From: Mesorhizobium atlanticum
GTDB taxonomy: Bacteria > Pseudomonadota > Alphaproteobacteria > Rhizobiales > Rhizobiaceae
Reading direction: 5' to 3'
Assembly (NCBI RefSeq): GCF_003289965.1
Contig: NZ_QMBQ01000005.1
Span: 1 to 64,000 of the forward strand
DNA length: 64,000 bases
Within the stretch, counting starts at the first letter, position 1. Each line of letters opens with the position of its first letter. The translations under genes were made by a program, and so were the position numbers. The notes under the pieces were generated by a model, which saw only the letters and a program-made list of their open reading frames with translations, searched no databases and had not been told where the DNA came from. Below are positions 1 through 8,675 of the stretch, piece by piece.

Positions 1-217
1 CCTTGATGCCCGCCCGCGCGCCCGCAGTCACGAAGTGGCGAGGACGCGCAAACAAGAAAACCGGCCGGCTAGTTCATCGTCGGGATGACGAACTCGGCGC
101 CGTCCTTGATGCCCGCCCGCGCGCCCGCAGTCACGAAGTGGCGAGGACGCGCAAACAAGAAAACCGGCCGGCTAGTTCATCGTCGGGATGACGAACTCGG
201 CGCCGTCCTTGATGCCG
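1..217. repeat. 103-bp direct tandem duplication covering the 3' end of mmsA
   Basis: Bases 1-103 and 104-206 are identical copies of one unit, and 207-217 begins a third copy that breaks off at the sequence ccttgatgcc. Each unit carries the last ~11 codons and stop codon of mmsA (stop at 172-174 in the intact gene, repeated at 69-71) plus about 68 bp of downstream DNA. The junction lies at a short shared stretch (about 10 bp), which fits slippage or microhomology-mediated duplication. More copies could lie to the left of the window. Confidence 0.9.
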
Positions 218-1668
218 GACGGCCAGCGCGAGGTGACCGTCTTGGTCTTGGTGTAGAAGCGGAACGCGTCCGGGCCGTGCTGGTTGAGGTCGCCGAAGGA
301 CGACGCCTTCCAGCCGCCGAACGTGTAATAGGCGATCGGAACCGGGATCGGCACGTTGATGCCGACCATGCCGACCTGAACGCGCGAGGCGAAATCACGG
401 GCGGCGTCGCCGTCGCGGGTAAAGATGGCGACGCCATTGCCCATCTCGTGATCGTTGGCGAGCTTGATGGCATCCTCGTAGCGCGGCGCGCGCACCACCG
501 AGAGCACCGGCCCGAAGATTTCTTCCTTGTAGATGCGCATGTCGGCGGTGACGTTGTCGAACAGGCAGCCGCCCATATAGTAGCCGTTCTCATAGCCCTG
601 CATCTTGAAGCCGCGGCCGTCGACGACGAGCTTGGCGCCTTCCTTGACGCCGATATCGACATAGCCCTTCACGCGCTCCAGCGCCTGCGCCGTCACCAGC
701 GGGCCGAAATCGGCGGAAGAATCCGTCGACGGACCGACCTTCAGGCTTTCCACGCGTGGCACCAGCTTTTCCATCAGCCGGTTGGCGGTGTCGTTGCCGA
801 CCGGGACGGCCACCGAGATCGCCATGCAGCGCTCGCCGGCCGAGCCGTAGCCGGCGCCGATCAGTGCGTCGACCGTCTGGTCCATGTCGGCGTCGGGCAT
901 GATGATCATGTGGTTCTTGGCGCCGCCGAAGCACTGCACGCGCTTGCCCGATGCCGTGCCGCGCGAATAGATGTAGTGGGCGATCGGCGTCGAGCCGACG
1001 AAGCCGATGGCCTTGATGTCCGGATCGTCGAGGATGGCGTCGACCACTTCCTTGTCGCCGTTGACGACGTTGAGGATACCGGCCGGAAGGCCGGCCTCGA
1101 TGAAGAGCTCGGCGATGCGGATCGGCACGCCCGGATCGCGCTCCGACGGCTTCAGGATGAAGGCGTTGCCGCAGGCAATCGCCGGGGCGATCTTCCACAG
1201 CGGGATCATGGCGGGGAAGTTGAACGGGGTGATGCCGGCGACGACGCCGAGCGGCTGGCGCATCGAATAGACGTCGATGCCGGGGCCTGCGCCGTCGGTG
1301 AACTCGCCCTTCATCATATGCGGCGCGCCGATGCAGACCTCGACCACTTCGAGGCCGCGCTGGATGTCGCCGCGCGCATCGGCGATGGTCTTGCCGTGCT
1401 CGCGCGCCAGGATGTCGGCCAACTCGTCATAGTCGCGCTGGACCAGCTCGAGGAACTTCATCAAAACGCGCACGCGGCGCTGCGGGTTGGTGGCGGCCCA
1501 TTTCGGCTGCGCCGCCTTGGCGTTCTCGACCGCGGCGCGCAGTTCCGCCTGCGAGGCGAGCCCCACCGTGCCGCGCACGGAGCCGTCCATCGGCTGCATC
1601 ACGTCCTGCTTGCGGCCGCTGGTGCCGGCGACACGCTTGCCGCCGATGAAATGACCGTATTCGATCAT
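172..1668 (-). CDS. mmsA: Methylmalonate-semialdehyde dehydrogenase (CoA-acylating)
   Basis: 498-residue member of the aldehyde dehydrogenase superfamily. It oxidises methylmalonate semialdehyde (and malonate semialdehyde) to propionyl-CoA/acetyl-CoA with NAD+ and CoA in valine and inositol catabolism. Visible marks are the N-terminal FIGG segment, the TPFNFPAMIPLW motif, the cofactor loop GFVGSTPIA, and the catalytic cysteine in SAGERCMA, followed by the EEIFGPVL motif typical of MmsA/IolA. I chose the ATG at 1668 because GGGAGAG lies just upstream and the protein then starts MIEYGHF; an upstream in-frame start would add 25 unlikely residues. It is divergent from a LysR gene, a plausible regulator. 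Its last codons are tandemly duplicated downstream, but the gene itself is intact. Confidence 0.95.
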   Translation of the reverse strand: MIEYGHFIGGKRVAGTSGRKQDVMQPMDGSVRGTVGLASQAELRAAVENAKAAQPKWAATNPQRRVRVLMKFLELVQRDYDELADILAREHGKTIADARGDIQRGLEVVEVCIGAPHMMKGEFTDGAGPGIDVYSMRQPLGVVAGITPFNFPAMIPLWKIAPAIACGNAFILKPSERDPGVPIRIAELFIEAGLPAGILNVVNGDKEVVDAILDDPDIKAIGFVGSTPIAHYIYSRGTASGKRVQCFGGAKNHMIIMPDADMDQTVDALIGAGYGSAGERCMAISVAVPVGNDTANRLMEKLVPRVESLKVGPSTDSSADFGPLVTAQALERVKGYVDIGVKEGAKLVVDGRGFKMQGYENGYYMGGCLFDNVTADMRIYKEEIFGPVLSVVRAPRYEDAIKLANDHEMGNGVAIFTRDGDAARDFASRVQVGMVGINVPIPVPIAYYTFGGWKASSFGDLNQHGPDAFRFYTKTKTVTSRWPSGIKDGAEFVIPTMN

Positions 1669-1827
1669 GGTTTCTCTCCCTTGTTTGGTGATGGCGCATT
1701 GTCCGCCTTTGCAGCGGCGATAGCAACGCGAGCCAAAACGCAACCGTTGTGCAAAAAATAGACAGCGGCGGCGGAGTGTGCATTAATTGTCGCAAATGAC
1801 AGGGCGCGCCTGTCGTCGGGGATCTTT

Positions 1828-2709
1828 ATGAACTGGGATGACGTTCGCATCTTCCTCGCCGTGGCGCGCGCCGGCCAGATCCTCGGCGCGGCCAAGCGCC
1901 TGGAGCTCAACCACGCCACCGTCTCGCGCCGCATCGCTGCACTGGAAGAGGCGCTGCGCACAAAGCTCTTCCGGCGGCTCACCACCGGCAGCGAGCTGAC
2001 GCCGGCCGGCGAGCGGTTCCTCGACATAGCCGAGCGCATGGAAGGCGACATGATCGCCGCGCGTTCGACCATTGCCGGCGAAGGCGACGACGTGTCCGGC
2101 ACTGTGCGCATCGGCGCGCCCGACGGCTTCGGCGTCGCTTTCCTGGCAAAACGGCTGGGCGAACTGACCGCCTTGCACCGCGAGCTCACTATTCAGCTGG
2201 TGCCGGTGCCGCGCTCCTTCTCGCTGTCGCGCCGCGAGGCCGATATCGCCATTACCGTCGAGCGGCCGACCGAAGGGCGGCTGGTGGCGGGCAAGCTGGT
2301 CGACTACACGCTCGGCCTCTTCGCCTCACGCGCCTATGCCGAGGCCAACGGCCTGCCGAAAGCACCAAGCGAGCTCGGCCGGCACACGCTGATCGGCTAT
2401 GTGCCAGACCTCATCGTCAGCCCGTCGCTCGACTATGCGGCCGAGTTCAGCCCCGAATGGCGCACCAGCTTCGCCATCTCCTCGGCGCTCGGCCAAGCCG
2501 AAGCGGTGCGCTCCGGCGCCGGCATCGGCATCTTGCACACTTTCGTCGCTCGCTCGATGCCGGAGCTGGTGCCCGTCGACATCGTCGCGCCGATCCGCCG
2601 CGCCTACTGGCTGGTCTATCATGAATCGGTACGGCCGCTGCGCCGCGTCCAGCTCGTCGCCAATTTCATCACCAAGGCGGTGGAACGCGAGCGCGGTCTT
2701 TTTGTCTAA
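1828..2709 (+). CDS. LysR-family transcriptional regulator
   Basis: 293 residues, the usual LysR length. Residues 1-60 form the winged helix-turn-helix (MNWDDVRIFLAVARAG ... NHATVSRRIAALEEAL), followed by a substrate-binding domain of two alpha/beta lobes. It starts 159 bp from the divergent mmsA start, so autoregulation and control of mmsA are the natural guess, but the ligand is unknown. The stop codon overlaps the convergent gene at 2706 by four bases. Confidence 0.9.
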   Translation: MNWDDVRIFLAVARAGQILGAAKRLELNHATVSRRIAALEEALRTKLFRRLTTGSELTPAGERFLDIAERMEGDMIAARSTIAGEGDDVSGTVRIGAPDGFGVAFLAKRLGELTALHRELTIQLVPVPRSFSLSRREADIAITVERPTEGRLVAGKLVDYTLGLFASRAYAEANGLPKAPSELGRHTLIGYVPDLIVSPSLDYAAEFSPEWRTSFAISSALGQAEAVRSGAGIGILHTFVARSMPELVPVDIVAPIRRAYWLVYHESVRPLRRVQLVANFITKAVERERGLFV

Positions 2710-3278
2710 TCCGCGTCGAGCACGAACGAGCTCACGATCTTGTCGGCCTGATCCGCAAACGGCGCCCATTTGCGCGCCGCCTCGTCGGCGCTGTCGCCGG
2801 TGACACCGCAATCGATGAAGCCGTAATGCGAGCTGCGCAGCGTCAGCGCGATGCGGGAATGGCCGTAGAAGCTGACATTCTCATCGGTATAGTGGAAATC
2901 CATGTCGGCGATCCGCACCGGATAGCCGTCCGGGAAATGCGCCAACCTGTCCTGGCTGAAGCTGGCCGATCGATAAGCGACGCCGACCGTGGTCTGCCAG
3001 TTGCTCATCTGCCAGTCTTTCTCCATGAACGCCCTGACATCAGGCGGATTGTCGGGAGCAGTCGGGTCGTAGGCATTTTGCGACACCCTGCAGGTCAGGC
3101 CTTTTTCGCCGGATTTGATCTTGAGCCGGATGGTATTGTCAAAGGCGGTTTCGCTCGCCCATTCCTCGGGATAGGTCAGCGAAAAGCCATGCTCCCTATC
3201 GTGAACAGTCTTGTCCGCGGCAAGTGCAGCCGAGGCGCAGGTCAGATGCGCGGCCGCCGCCAAAAGAAAAAGACGCAT
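2706..3278 (-). CDS. Secreted hypothetical protein
   Basis: 190 residues with a clear Sec signal peptide (MRLFLLAAAAHLTCASAALAA, cleavage after about residue 20), so it should be periplasmic. The mature part begins with a segment like HGFSLTYPEEW, a pattern of small PsbP-like or lipoprotein-type beta domains, but I do not recognise a named family. It has two cysteines in the mature part (LTCRV and DCGV) that could form a disulfide. The start has a good ribosome site (GGGGACTTTGGA). It is convergent and overlapping with the LysR gene, so it is not in its operon. Confidence 0.75.
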   Translation of the reverse strand: MRLFLLAAAAHLTCASAALAADKTVHDREHGFSLTYPEEWASETAFDNTIRLKIKSGEKGLTCRVSQNAYDPTAPDNPPDVRAFMEKDWQMSNWQTTVGVAYRSASFSQDRLAHFPDGYPVRIADMDFHYTDENVSFYGHSRIALTLRSSHYGFIDCGVTGDSADEAARKWAPFADQADKIVSSFVLDAD

Positions 3279-3396
3279 TCCAAAGTCCCCTCGCTGCCGC
3301 CGATCTTATCACAGGCAGTTGGTTGTTGCCGCCTTGCCTCCGCCACAAATTCCGCCACTGTGGCACCTGCGCGCCTGGCCATGTCATGACCGGACG

Positions 3397-3469
3397 CCAG
3401 AGCAATTTTAGGAATTGCGTCAGAACAAAGAGATAGAGCGGTCCGCCGTGAAACGGTGAAACGCTCTGG
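3397..3469. repeat. Intergenic repeat, family 2 (copy 1)
   Basis: About 73 bp bounded by complementary ends (ccagagc ... gctctgg), with an inner small hairpin around caattttaggaattg and a conserved core aacaaagagatagagcgg. A closely related copy lies at 22709-22807. It lies upstream of the phospholipase pair. Its role is unknown; such elements are dispersed in rhizobial intergenic regions. Confidence 0.7.
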
Positions 3470-3498
3470 GGGACAATCTTCGGAACGCCGGCGGGGAA

Positions 3499-3939
3499 AT
3501 GCGAGCCGTTCTTGCCATTCTGCCGCTGCTTTTTCTGTCGGACTGCGCCAATCCCTGGGCGAAGGTTCCGGAGGCGGAGCTGCCGAAGCCGGTCCGCAAT
3601 GCCATGTCGCGGCCCTCGCCTTTCGTTATCGGCAACTATTGCGGCCCGGGCACGCGCACCGGCGATCTGTCGGCAAAGCCGGTCGACCGCCTCGATGCCG
3701 CCTGCCGGGTCCATGATGCCTGCTACATTGCAAGGCACGATCATTGCGACTGCGACGGCGCGCTCGTCGCTTCAGCGCGGAAAATTCGAGACGACAGGAC
3801 GGCGCCGCGCAAGATGCGCAACGAGGCCGAACTTCTGATCGCCACCTTCGCATTTCCCGTCTGCCGGATCTTTCCGCAAGGCTTCCTGCCGCCGCGCGAC
3901 CCCGCCCAGCTCAAAGCCATGAACGGGGCAGCCGGATGA
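3499..3939 (+). CDS. Phospholipase A2-like secreted (lipo)protein
   Basis: 146 residues. The N-terminus is a short hydrophobic signal ending in LSDC at Cys16, a lipobox with an unusual Asp at -1; simple secretion is also possible. The body has the two signatures of the PLA2 fold: a calcium-loop-like NYCGPGTRTGD (from about residue 47) and the catalytic helix DAACRVHDACY with the His72-Asp73 pair, followed by HCDCD. These suggest Ca2+-dependent hydrolysis of the sn-2 ester of phospholipids in the periplasm or outside. It overlaps the following phospholipase D-like gene by ATGA, so the two are translationally coupled. Substrate and direction of action (own membrane or target cells) cannot be told from sequence. 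Confidence 0.75.
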   Translation: MRAVLAILPLLFLSDCANPWAKVPEAELPKPVRNAMSRPSPFVIGNYCGPGTRTGDLSAKPVDRLDAACRVHDACYIARHDHCDCDGALVASARKIRDDRTAPRKMRNEAELLIATFAFPVCRIFPQGFLPPRDPAQLKAMNGAAG

Positions 3940-6098
3940 GCGTCAAGCCTGCCGTCGCCAAGGCATTGCTTGGACTGGCGCTGACGGTGCTGGCCGGCTG
4001 CGCCGGCATGCCCGGACATTCGGCCTGCGCCTTCTTTCCGGGCGACGACGCCTGCGGGCGCCTGCCCGTCTCGGCGGACAGCAGCGGCGCCGGGATCGCC
4101 ACGGCGCACTACTTCGCCAGCGACGGCAACAGCGCCTACGAGAGAGAATTCCAGGCGCTGCTCGCCCAAAGCCGCCTCGATGCGCTCGACCGCGCCAACG
4201 GCACCGGCCGGTTCGGCCGCGACTGGCGCGATGTCCAGAACAGCGCCTTCCATGCGACCTATCCGGCGCTGCAACGGCTGGCCGCACCGCTCGACGACAC
4301 GGAACTTGCGCCGACACCAGGCAAGCCGGGCGAAGGCCATTTCGCGGGGCGCTGGCGCATGTCGCGGCAGACCCTCTATCTCGATGCCGCCGCGCGGCCC
4401 TCGGCACCCAAGACCTTCAGCTTCTCCGGCCTGCAGGCGCGCTCGGTCGAGATCGTGCTGCGCCAGGCAGGCCAGCAGACTGTCGACATTGGCGGCATCT
4501 GCAACGGCCCGCTCGCGATCCGCGCATCGGGCCGATCCGCCACCGTCGCCGCGGCCTCGCCATTCCATTTGAGCCTGCCGGTCGCCGAGACCTCGGTCAG
4601 CCTGTTTCCGGACCAGGCGCTGACCCGCTGCGATCTGCGCGTCGGCTCTGCCCTGGCGCCGGCCGGCGCGCCGTTGACCTTGCTGCGCGAGGAGACCGCC
4701 GATCCCTGGATTACGGCGCTGGACAGCCGCTACGATCGCTGCCCGGTGCCCGACCCAGCGGGGATGGAGGAGCTCGACCGCGTTTTTTATGCCAGCCGCT
4801 GGCTGTCGCAGACCTGCGCGCTGCCGCTGGGGTCGCCGACCCTGCTGCGCAAGTCGCGCGACGGCTTCAACGCCAAGGTCGAGGCCCTGCTCGGCAAGAG
4901 GCTGCCCGACAGCGCCTTCGACAAAGCCGATCCCGAGCTGCCGCTCGATTTCTCAAGCGCGCCGAAGCTTAGGCTGATCTATCTGTCGTCGCTGGAATTC
5001 AAGGCGGACTTCTCCGGCCGTGTCATGGAGCGGCTGATCCGCCATCACGCAGCACTTGGCACCAAGGTGCGCATCCTGGTGACCGACGTGCTGGAGCGCG
5101 AGAAGGACGACGCCATGCTGCACCGGCTGGCCTCCGAATTCCCCAATGTCGAACTGCAGGAATATCGCTGGCAGGCCGATCACGGCGCGCCGTTCGACGA
5201 GCAGATATCGCAGCTGCACAAGACTCACCACATCAAGATGCTGGCGACACTGGCCGAAGAGCCTGGACGCGCGCGCGTCATCATCGGCGGCCGCAACATC
5301 CATGACGGCTTTCTGTTCCATCGGCCAGTCGACCTGACCAGCTATCCGGACCTTCAGCAATACGGCAGGACCGAGGGCTTCTCGCTGAACTACTATTCGA
5401 ACTGGAGCGACTTCGACATCGAGATCGCCGACCAGGCGACCGTCGAGACGCTGGCCGCGCATCTGTCGACCATCTGGCTGCGCGACGCCGACACCAATTT
5501 GTCGCGGCCGTTTTCCATTCCGGTTCGTTCCATAGCTGCCCCGCGCGGCGTGACGCGGCATTTCATTTCCGTGCCCTACGAGGACGGGCACGCGCTGGAA
5601 GCCTATTTCGTCGAGCTGATCGACACAGCCGAGCAGCGCATCGAGATCGTCAATCCCTATCTCAACCTGACGCCCGCCATCGCCCGCGCCTTCGACCGGG
5701 CGCTGGCCAGGGGCGTGAAGATCGACGTGGTCGGCCGCATTGACCTCAAGGGCGATATCGGCGGCCGCTTCCTCACCGCGCTCAACAAGCTGTTCGTCGA
5801 GAGATATGGCGACCGCATCAACATCCGCGAGTTCAAGGCGCCGGACGTCGTGCTGCATTCCAAGATCATGATGATCGACGAGAGGCTGGTCGCCATCTCA
5901 TCGGTCAACCTCAACAACCGCAGCTTCTTCCATGACTCGGAAAACGGCATGGTCGTGCTGGATCCGGCGTTCTACCGCCGCATGAAGCCGGTCTATGACG
6001 ATTACCTTGCCCATTCGCGCCCGGTCGCCACCAATGTCACGATCGGCTGGGCCTACCGCCTGCTGTTCAGTGACAGCTGGGTCCGGCAGGCGTTTTGA
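3936..6098 (+). CDS. Phospholipase D-like lipoprotein
   Basis: 720 residues starting MSVKPAVAK, with a textbook lipoprotein signal (lipobox LAGC, Cys22). The ATG overlaps the stop of the phospholipase A2-like gene; an earlier in-frame start would lose the signal. The first ~320 residues are not recognised. The C-terminal half is a two-motif PLD domain: a first HxK motif (HHIKML, near residue 432) followed by GGRNI but lacking the usual Asp, and a second canonical HSKIMMID motif (near residue 640) followed by SSVNLNNRS. PLD enzymes hydrolyse or transfer phospholipid head groups through a His covalent intermediate using both motifs; the degenerate first motif leaves activity uncertain. Membrane anchoring with a PLA2 partner suggests lipid turnover in the envelope. 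Confidence 0.85.
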   Translation: MSVKPAVAKALLGLALTVLAGCAGMPGHSACAFFPGDDACGRLPVSADSSGAGIATAHYFASDGNSAYEREFQALLAQSRLDALDRANGTGRFGRDWRDVQNSAFHATYPALQRLAAPLDDTELAPTPGKPGEGHFAGRWRMSRQTLYLDAAARPSAPKTFSFSGLQARSVEIVLRQAGQQTVDIGGICNGPLAIRASGRSATVAAASPFHLSLPVAETSVSLFPDQALTRCDLRVGSALAPAGAPLTLLREETADPWITALDSRYDRCPVPDPAGMEELDRVFYASRWLSQTCALPLGSPTLLRKSRDGFNAKVEALLGKRLPDSAFDKADPELPLDFSSAPKLRLIYLSSLEFKADFSGRVMERLIRHHAALGTKVRILVTDVLEREKDDAMLHRLASEFPNVELQEYRWQADHGAPFDEQISQLHKTHHIKMLATLAEEPGRARVIIGGRNIHDGFLFHRPVDLTSYPDLQQYGRTEGFSLNYYSNWSDFDIEIADQATVETLAAHLSTIWLRDADTNLSRPFSIPVRSIAAPRGVTRHFISVPYEDGHALEAYFVELIDTAEQRIEIVNPYLNLTPAIARAFDRALARGVKIDVVGRIDLKGDIGGRFLTALNKLFVERYGDRINIREFKAPDVVLHSKIMMIDERLVAISSVNLNNRSFFHDSENGMVVLDPAFYRRMKPVYDDYLAHSRPVATNVTIGWAYRLLFSDSWVRQAF

Positions 6099-6118
6099 AC
6101 GCCACCGCTCGACATGAA

Positions 6119-6176
6119 TTAAGGTGTCTCGAGATACGGGTCAGGCCGGCATTGCTTGAATTTCGGCGCACCTTAG
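6119..6176. repeat. Short palindromic remnant related to the RIME-like element
   Basis: A hairpin of outer arms ttaaggtg / caccttag that contains gggtcaggccggc, the same wording as the ends of the larger elements at 22548 and 53810, but without their central core. It sits between the convergent phospholipase D-like gene and dadA and overlaps the dadA stop codon. It may serve as a terminator hairpin. Confidence 0.5.
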
Positions 6177-7435
6177 ATGGGTTTCAGATACCGCTCCGGA
6201 CTGAGGTCGCGCGCGTTGATCTCCGGGACCCGGTTGGACATGATGTCGGCCAGCACCTTGGCCGAGCCGCAGGCCATGGTCCAGCCGAGCGTGCCATGGC
6301 CGGTGTTGAGGTAGAGATTGGCAACCTCGCTTTGCCCGATCAGGGGCGGTCCGTCCGGCGTCATGGGCCGCAGGCCGCACCAGAAGCTCGCCGCCTTGAG
6401 GTCGCCGCCGCCGGGGAAAAGATCGCCGACCGAATGTTCGAGAGTGCGGCGGCGCGATTCATGCAGGCGAAGATCATAGCCCGAAATCTCCGCCGTGCCG
6501 CCGACGCGGATGCGGTTGCCGAGCCTGGTGATCGCCACCTTGTAGGTCTCGTCCATGACGGTCGACATCGGCGCGGCCCCGGCGTTGCTGATCGGCACGG
6601 TGATCGAATAGCCTTTCACCGGATAGACCGGGATCGGCCGTCCCAGCTCGCGCATGAATTGCGCCGAATAGCTGCCCATCGCCATGACGAAGGCGTCCGC
6701 GGATTTCCATCCGCTATCGGTTAGGATATTGGTGAGGCGGTTGCGGTTCCTCACGATGCGCCGGACGGTCGAGCCGTATTCGAAGGTGACGCCGCGCGCC
6801 ACGCAGAGTTCAGCGAGCTTGTCGGTGAACATCTTGCAGTCGCCGGTCTCGTCGCCGGGCAGCCTGAGGCCGCCGACGAATTTCTCGCGCACCGCCGCGA
6901 GCGCCGGCTCGGCCGCGATACAGCCGTCCCGATCGAGGATCTCATAGGGCACGCCGTATTTCTTCAACACCTCGACGTCGCCGCCGGTGCCGTCGAGCTG
7001 CTTCTGCTTGCGGAAGAGCTGCAGCGTGCCGTTGGTCCGTTCGTCGTAAGTGATGCCGGTTGATTCGCGCAGCGCCTTCAGCGTGTCGCGGCTGTATTCG
7101 GCAAGCGGCACCATGCGCGATTTGTTGAGCGCGTAGCGCTCGGCCGTGCAGTTGCGCAGCATCTTGAGGAGCCAGGTCCACATATTCGGGTCGAAAGCCG
7201 GCCGCACCACCAGCGGGCCGTATTTCATCAACAGCCATTTGACGGCTTTGATCGGAACGCCTGGCCCGGCCCAGGGCGAGGCATAACCCGGCGACACTTC
7301 GCCGGCATTGGCGAAGCTGGTTTCGAGCGCAGGCCCCGGCTGGCGATCGTAAACGGTCACTTCATGACCGGCTTCGGTGAGGAAATAAGCGGTGGTGACC
7401 CCAATCACGCCGCCGCCCAGCACGATGACTTTCAT
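6173..7435 (-). CDS. dadA: D-amino acid dehydrogenase small subunit
   Basis: 420 residues, the usual length of DadA. It is a FAD-dependent dehydrogenase at the inner membrane that oxidises D-alanine and other D-amino acids to 2-oxo acids, passing electrons to the respiratory chain. The Rossmann motif VIVLGGGVIGVTTAYFL is at the very N-terminus and the C-terminal segment NLYLNTGHGTLGWTM is typical of the DAO fold. The start at 7435 has GAGGGAG upstream. It lies 22 bp after the GreA/Rnk-like gene and in the same direction as alr, matching the alanine catabolism pair (racemase makes D-Ala, DadA oxidises it). Confidence 0.9.
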   Translation of the reverse strand: MKVIVLGGGVIGVTTAYFLTEAGHEVTVYDRQPGPALETSFANAGEVSPGYASPWAGPGVPIKAVKWLLMKYGPLVVRPAFDPNMWTWLLKMLRNCTAERYALNKSRMVPLAEYSRDTLKALRESTGITYDERTNGTLQLFRKQKQLDGTGGDVEVLKKYGVPYEILDRDGCIAAEPALAAVREKFVGGLRLPGDETGDCKMFTDKLAELCVARGVTFEYGSTVRRIVRNRNRLTNILTDSGWKSADAFVMAMGSYSAQFMRELGRPIPVYPVKGYSITVPISNAGAAPMSTVMDETYKVAITRLGNRIRVGGTAEISGYDLRLHESRRRTLEHSVGDLFPGGGDLKAASFWCGLRPMTPDGPPLIGQSEVANLYLNTGHGTLGWTMACGSAKVLADIMSNRVPEINARDLSPERYLKPI

Positions 7436-7457
7436 TCTATGCTCCCTCAAAGGCCGA

Positions 7458-7994
7458 TCATGCCGCGGAAGGGCCCGGATCGTCCCCTTCTGTCTGCCGG
7501 ATTTTGGCGCGCCCGCCAAGGGGCCAGTCAGCGGCGGGCGCGCTGTGGACCAGCTTGAGGACGTGGCGAGGCCGTTCGGCGGCCGGGTCCCGCGCCGCTC
7601 GCCGCGCGGCTTCCGGCTGATAGGCCACATCCTCGAGAAGAACCTCCTCGGCAGGGCCGTCGAGCCGCCCGGCCAGAGCCAATTGCCCCACGGTCATGCC
7701 AAGCAGACAGAGGCCGTGCCACGTGGCGACCGTCAGGCCGGAGCCGACCGGAGCGGATGCTTCGGCCTGCACCAGTGTCCGCGTCTGCGACGAACGGCCG
7801 CCGACGCGGAAAATCACCCGGCTGTTGAGCGTGGCAAGGTCGGGCTCGACCGCGCCCGCCGCAATGACGCGGCTTTCGGCGAGCTTGCGTTCGAGCATCG
7901 GCGCGATCGGATCGGCAAACGCGCGACGGCGCATCAGCATCGCCTCGATCACCGCGAAGTCCTTTGCCGTCAGGCGGTAGACGGTCCTGGTCAT
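7458..7994 (-). CDS. GreA/Rnk C-terminal-domain-like protein
   Basis: 178 residues starting MTRTVYRLTAKDF. Residues 1-140 resemble the Rnk/GreA-GreB C-terminal domain (short helical start, then a beta barrel with LNSRVIFRVG and a region ending near VLLEDVAYQPEA), but the match is weaker than for its upstream neighbour. The last ~35 residues are Arg/Ala/Pro-rich and unlike Rnk. The start overlaps the stop of the upstream rnk gene (ATGA), so the pair is translationally coupled. Such proteins bind RNA polymerase near the secondary channel or act as regulators of nucleoside diphosphate kinase; the exact role here is unknown. Confidence 0.65.
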   Translation of the reverse strand: MTRTVYRLTAKDFAVIEAMLMRRRAFADPIAPMLERKLAESRVIAAGAVEPDLATLNSRVIFRVGGRSSQTRTLVQAEASAPVGSGLTVATWHGLCLLGMTVGQLALAGRLDGPAEEVLLEDVAYQPEAARRAARDPAAERPRHVLKLVHSAPAADWPLGGRAKIRQTEGDDPGPSAA

Positions 7995-8404
7995 GGCGCT
8001 CTCCGAAATGGCTCGACGGCGTCGATCGTCGACGAGAGGACCCGGCTGTCGCGGCTGCGCCAGGAAACCGTGCGGCCGGCGCGCGCGCCGATCAGCGCCG
8101 TTCCAAGCGGCGTCAGCACCGATATGCGTTTTTCGGCGATGTCGGCCTCCGCCGGATAGACCAGCGTCACCCTCTGAATGCTTCCCTCCGGGTCCTGAAG
8201 CGTCACCGTCGAGCCCATCCTCACCACGTCGGCGGGCATTGCCGCCTCGGTGGCGATCCTGGCGCGATCCATCTCGGCAAGCAGGTCCTCGGCCATATCG
8301 GGCGCACGATCGAGAAAGGCCCTGGCGAGACTGCTCAGCCGGTCGTGATCCGCCGCGCTGACAAGGATGGTGTTTCGCGAACGCGATTGCGTTGCTGCAG
8401 GCAT
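7991..8404 (-). CDS. rnk: Rnk-type nucleoside diphosphate kinase regulator
   Basis: 137 residues, the length of E. coli Rnk. The N-terminal helix pair (ILVSAADHDRLSSLARAFLDR) is followed by the GreA-like barrel with DVVRMGSTVTLQD, VTLVYPAEADI and SVLTPLGTALIGARAGRTVSW, which is the characteristic Rnk/GreA C-terminal pattern (TPLGxALLG). Start 8404 is preceded by GAGG at a good distance. Rnk-type proteins bind RNA polymerase but lack the acidic GreA tip. It is the first gene of rnk - rnk-like - dadA. Confidence 0.8.
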   Translation of the reverse strand: MPAATQSRSRNTILVSAADHDRLSSLARAFLDRAPDMAEDLLAEMDRARIATEAAMPADVVRMGSTVTLQDPEGSIQRVTLVYPAEADIAEKRISVLTPLGTALIGARAGRTVSWRSRDSRVLSSTIDAVEPFRRAP

Positions 8405-8675
8405 GGCATACCTCATATGCTGGCGCATCGGTTTCCGAATGCGCGCAAGCCGCCACGTCGAAGGCGGCGAACAAAGCCTGGCGGCAAAGGCCCCGGCTCG
8501 ATGAAAATGTCTGGAATTCAAACGCCCCGGTTCACGCGGCCGCCGGCATTGGCGGCCACGCCGGGGCTACGCTCCCGCGATGGGGCAAACCCTGAAGCAG
8601 ATTCTGGTACAAGCGAGGTTGCTCATGCCTCGAACCTCGCCGAGAAGCACCGGCTTGTCAAGCAAGGCGCCTGCC

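Noticed and set aside
85-1761. Long open frame antisense to mmsA
   Set aside because: Its translation is low-complexity with Arg/Asp/His-rich antisense composition, and it mirrors the codon pattern of the real minus-strand gene.
1669-1827. LysR operator or promoter boxes between mmsA and the LysR gene
   Set aside because: A few TTGTGCA-like and T-N11-A matches exist, but none is convincing enough to list.
3936-6098. PLD-like gene as an inactive remnant because the first HKD lacks Asp
   Set aside because: Full length with a perfect lipobox and intact second motif; a degenerate motif in one half does not show decay, so only caution about activity was recorded.
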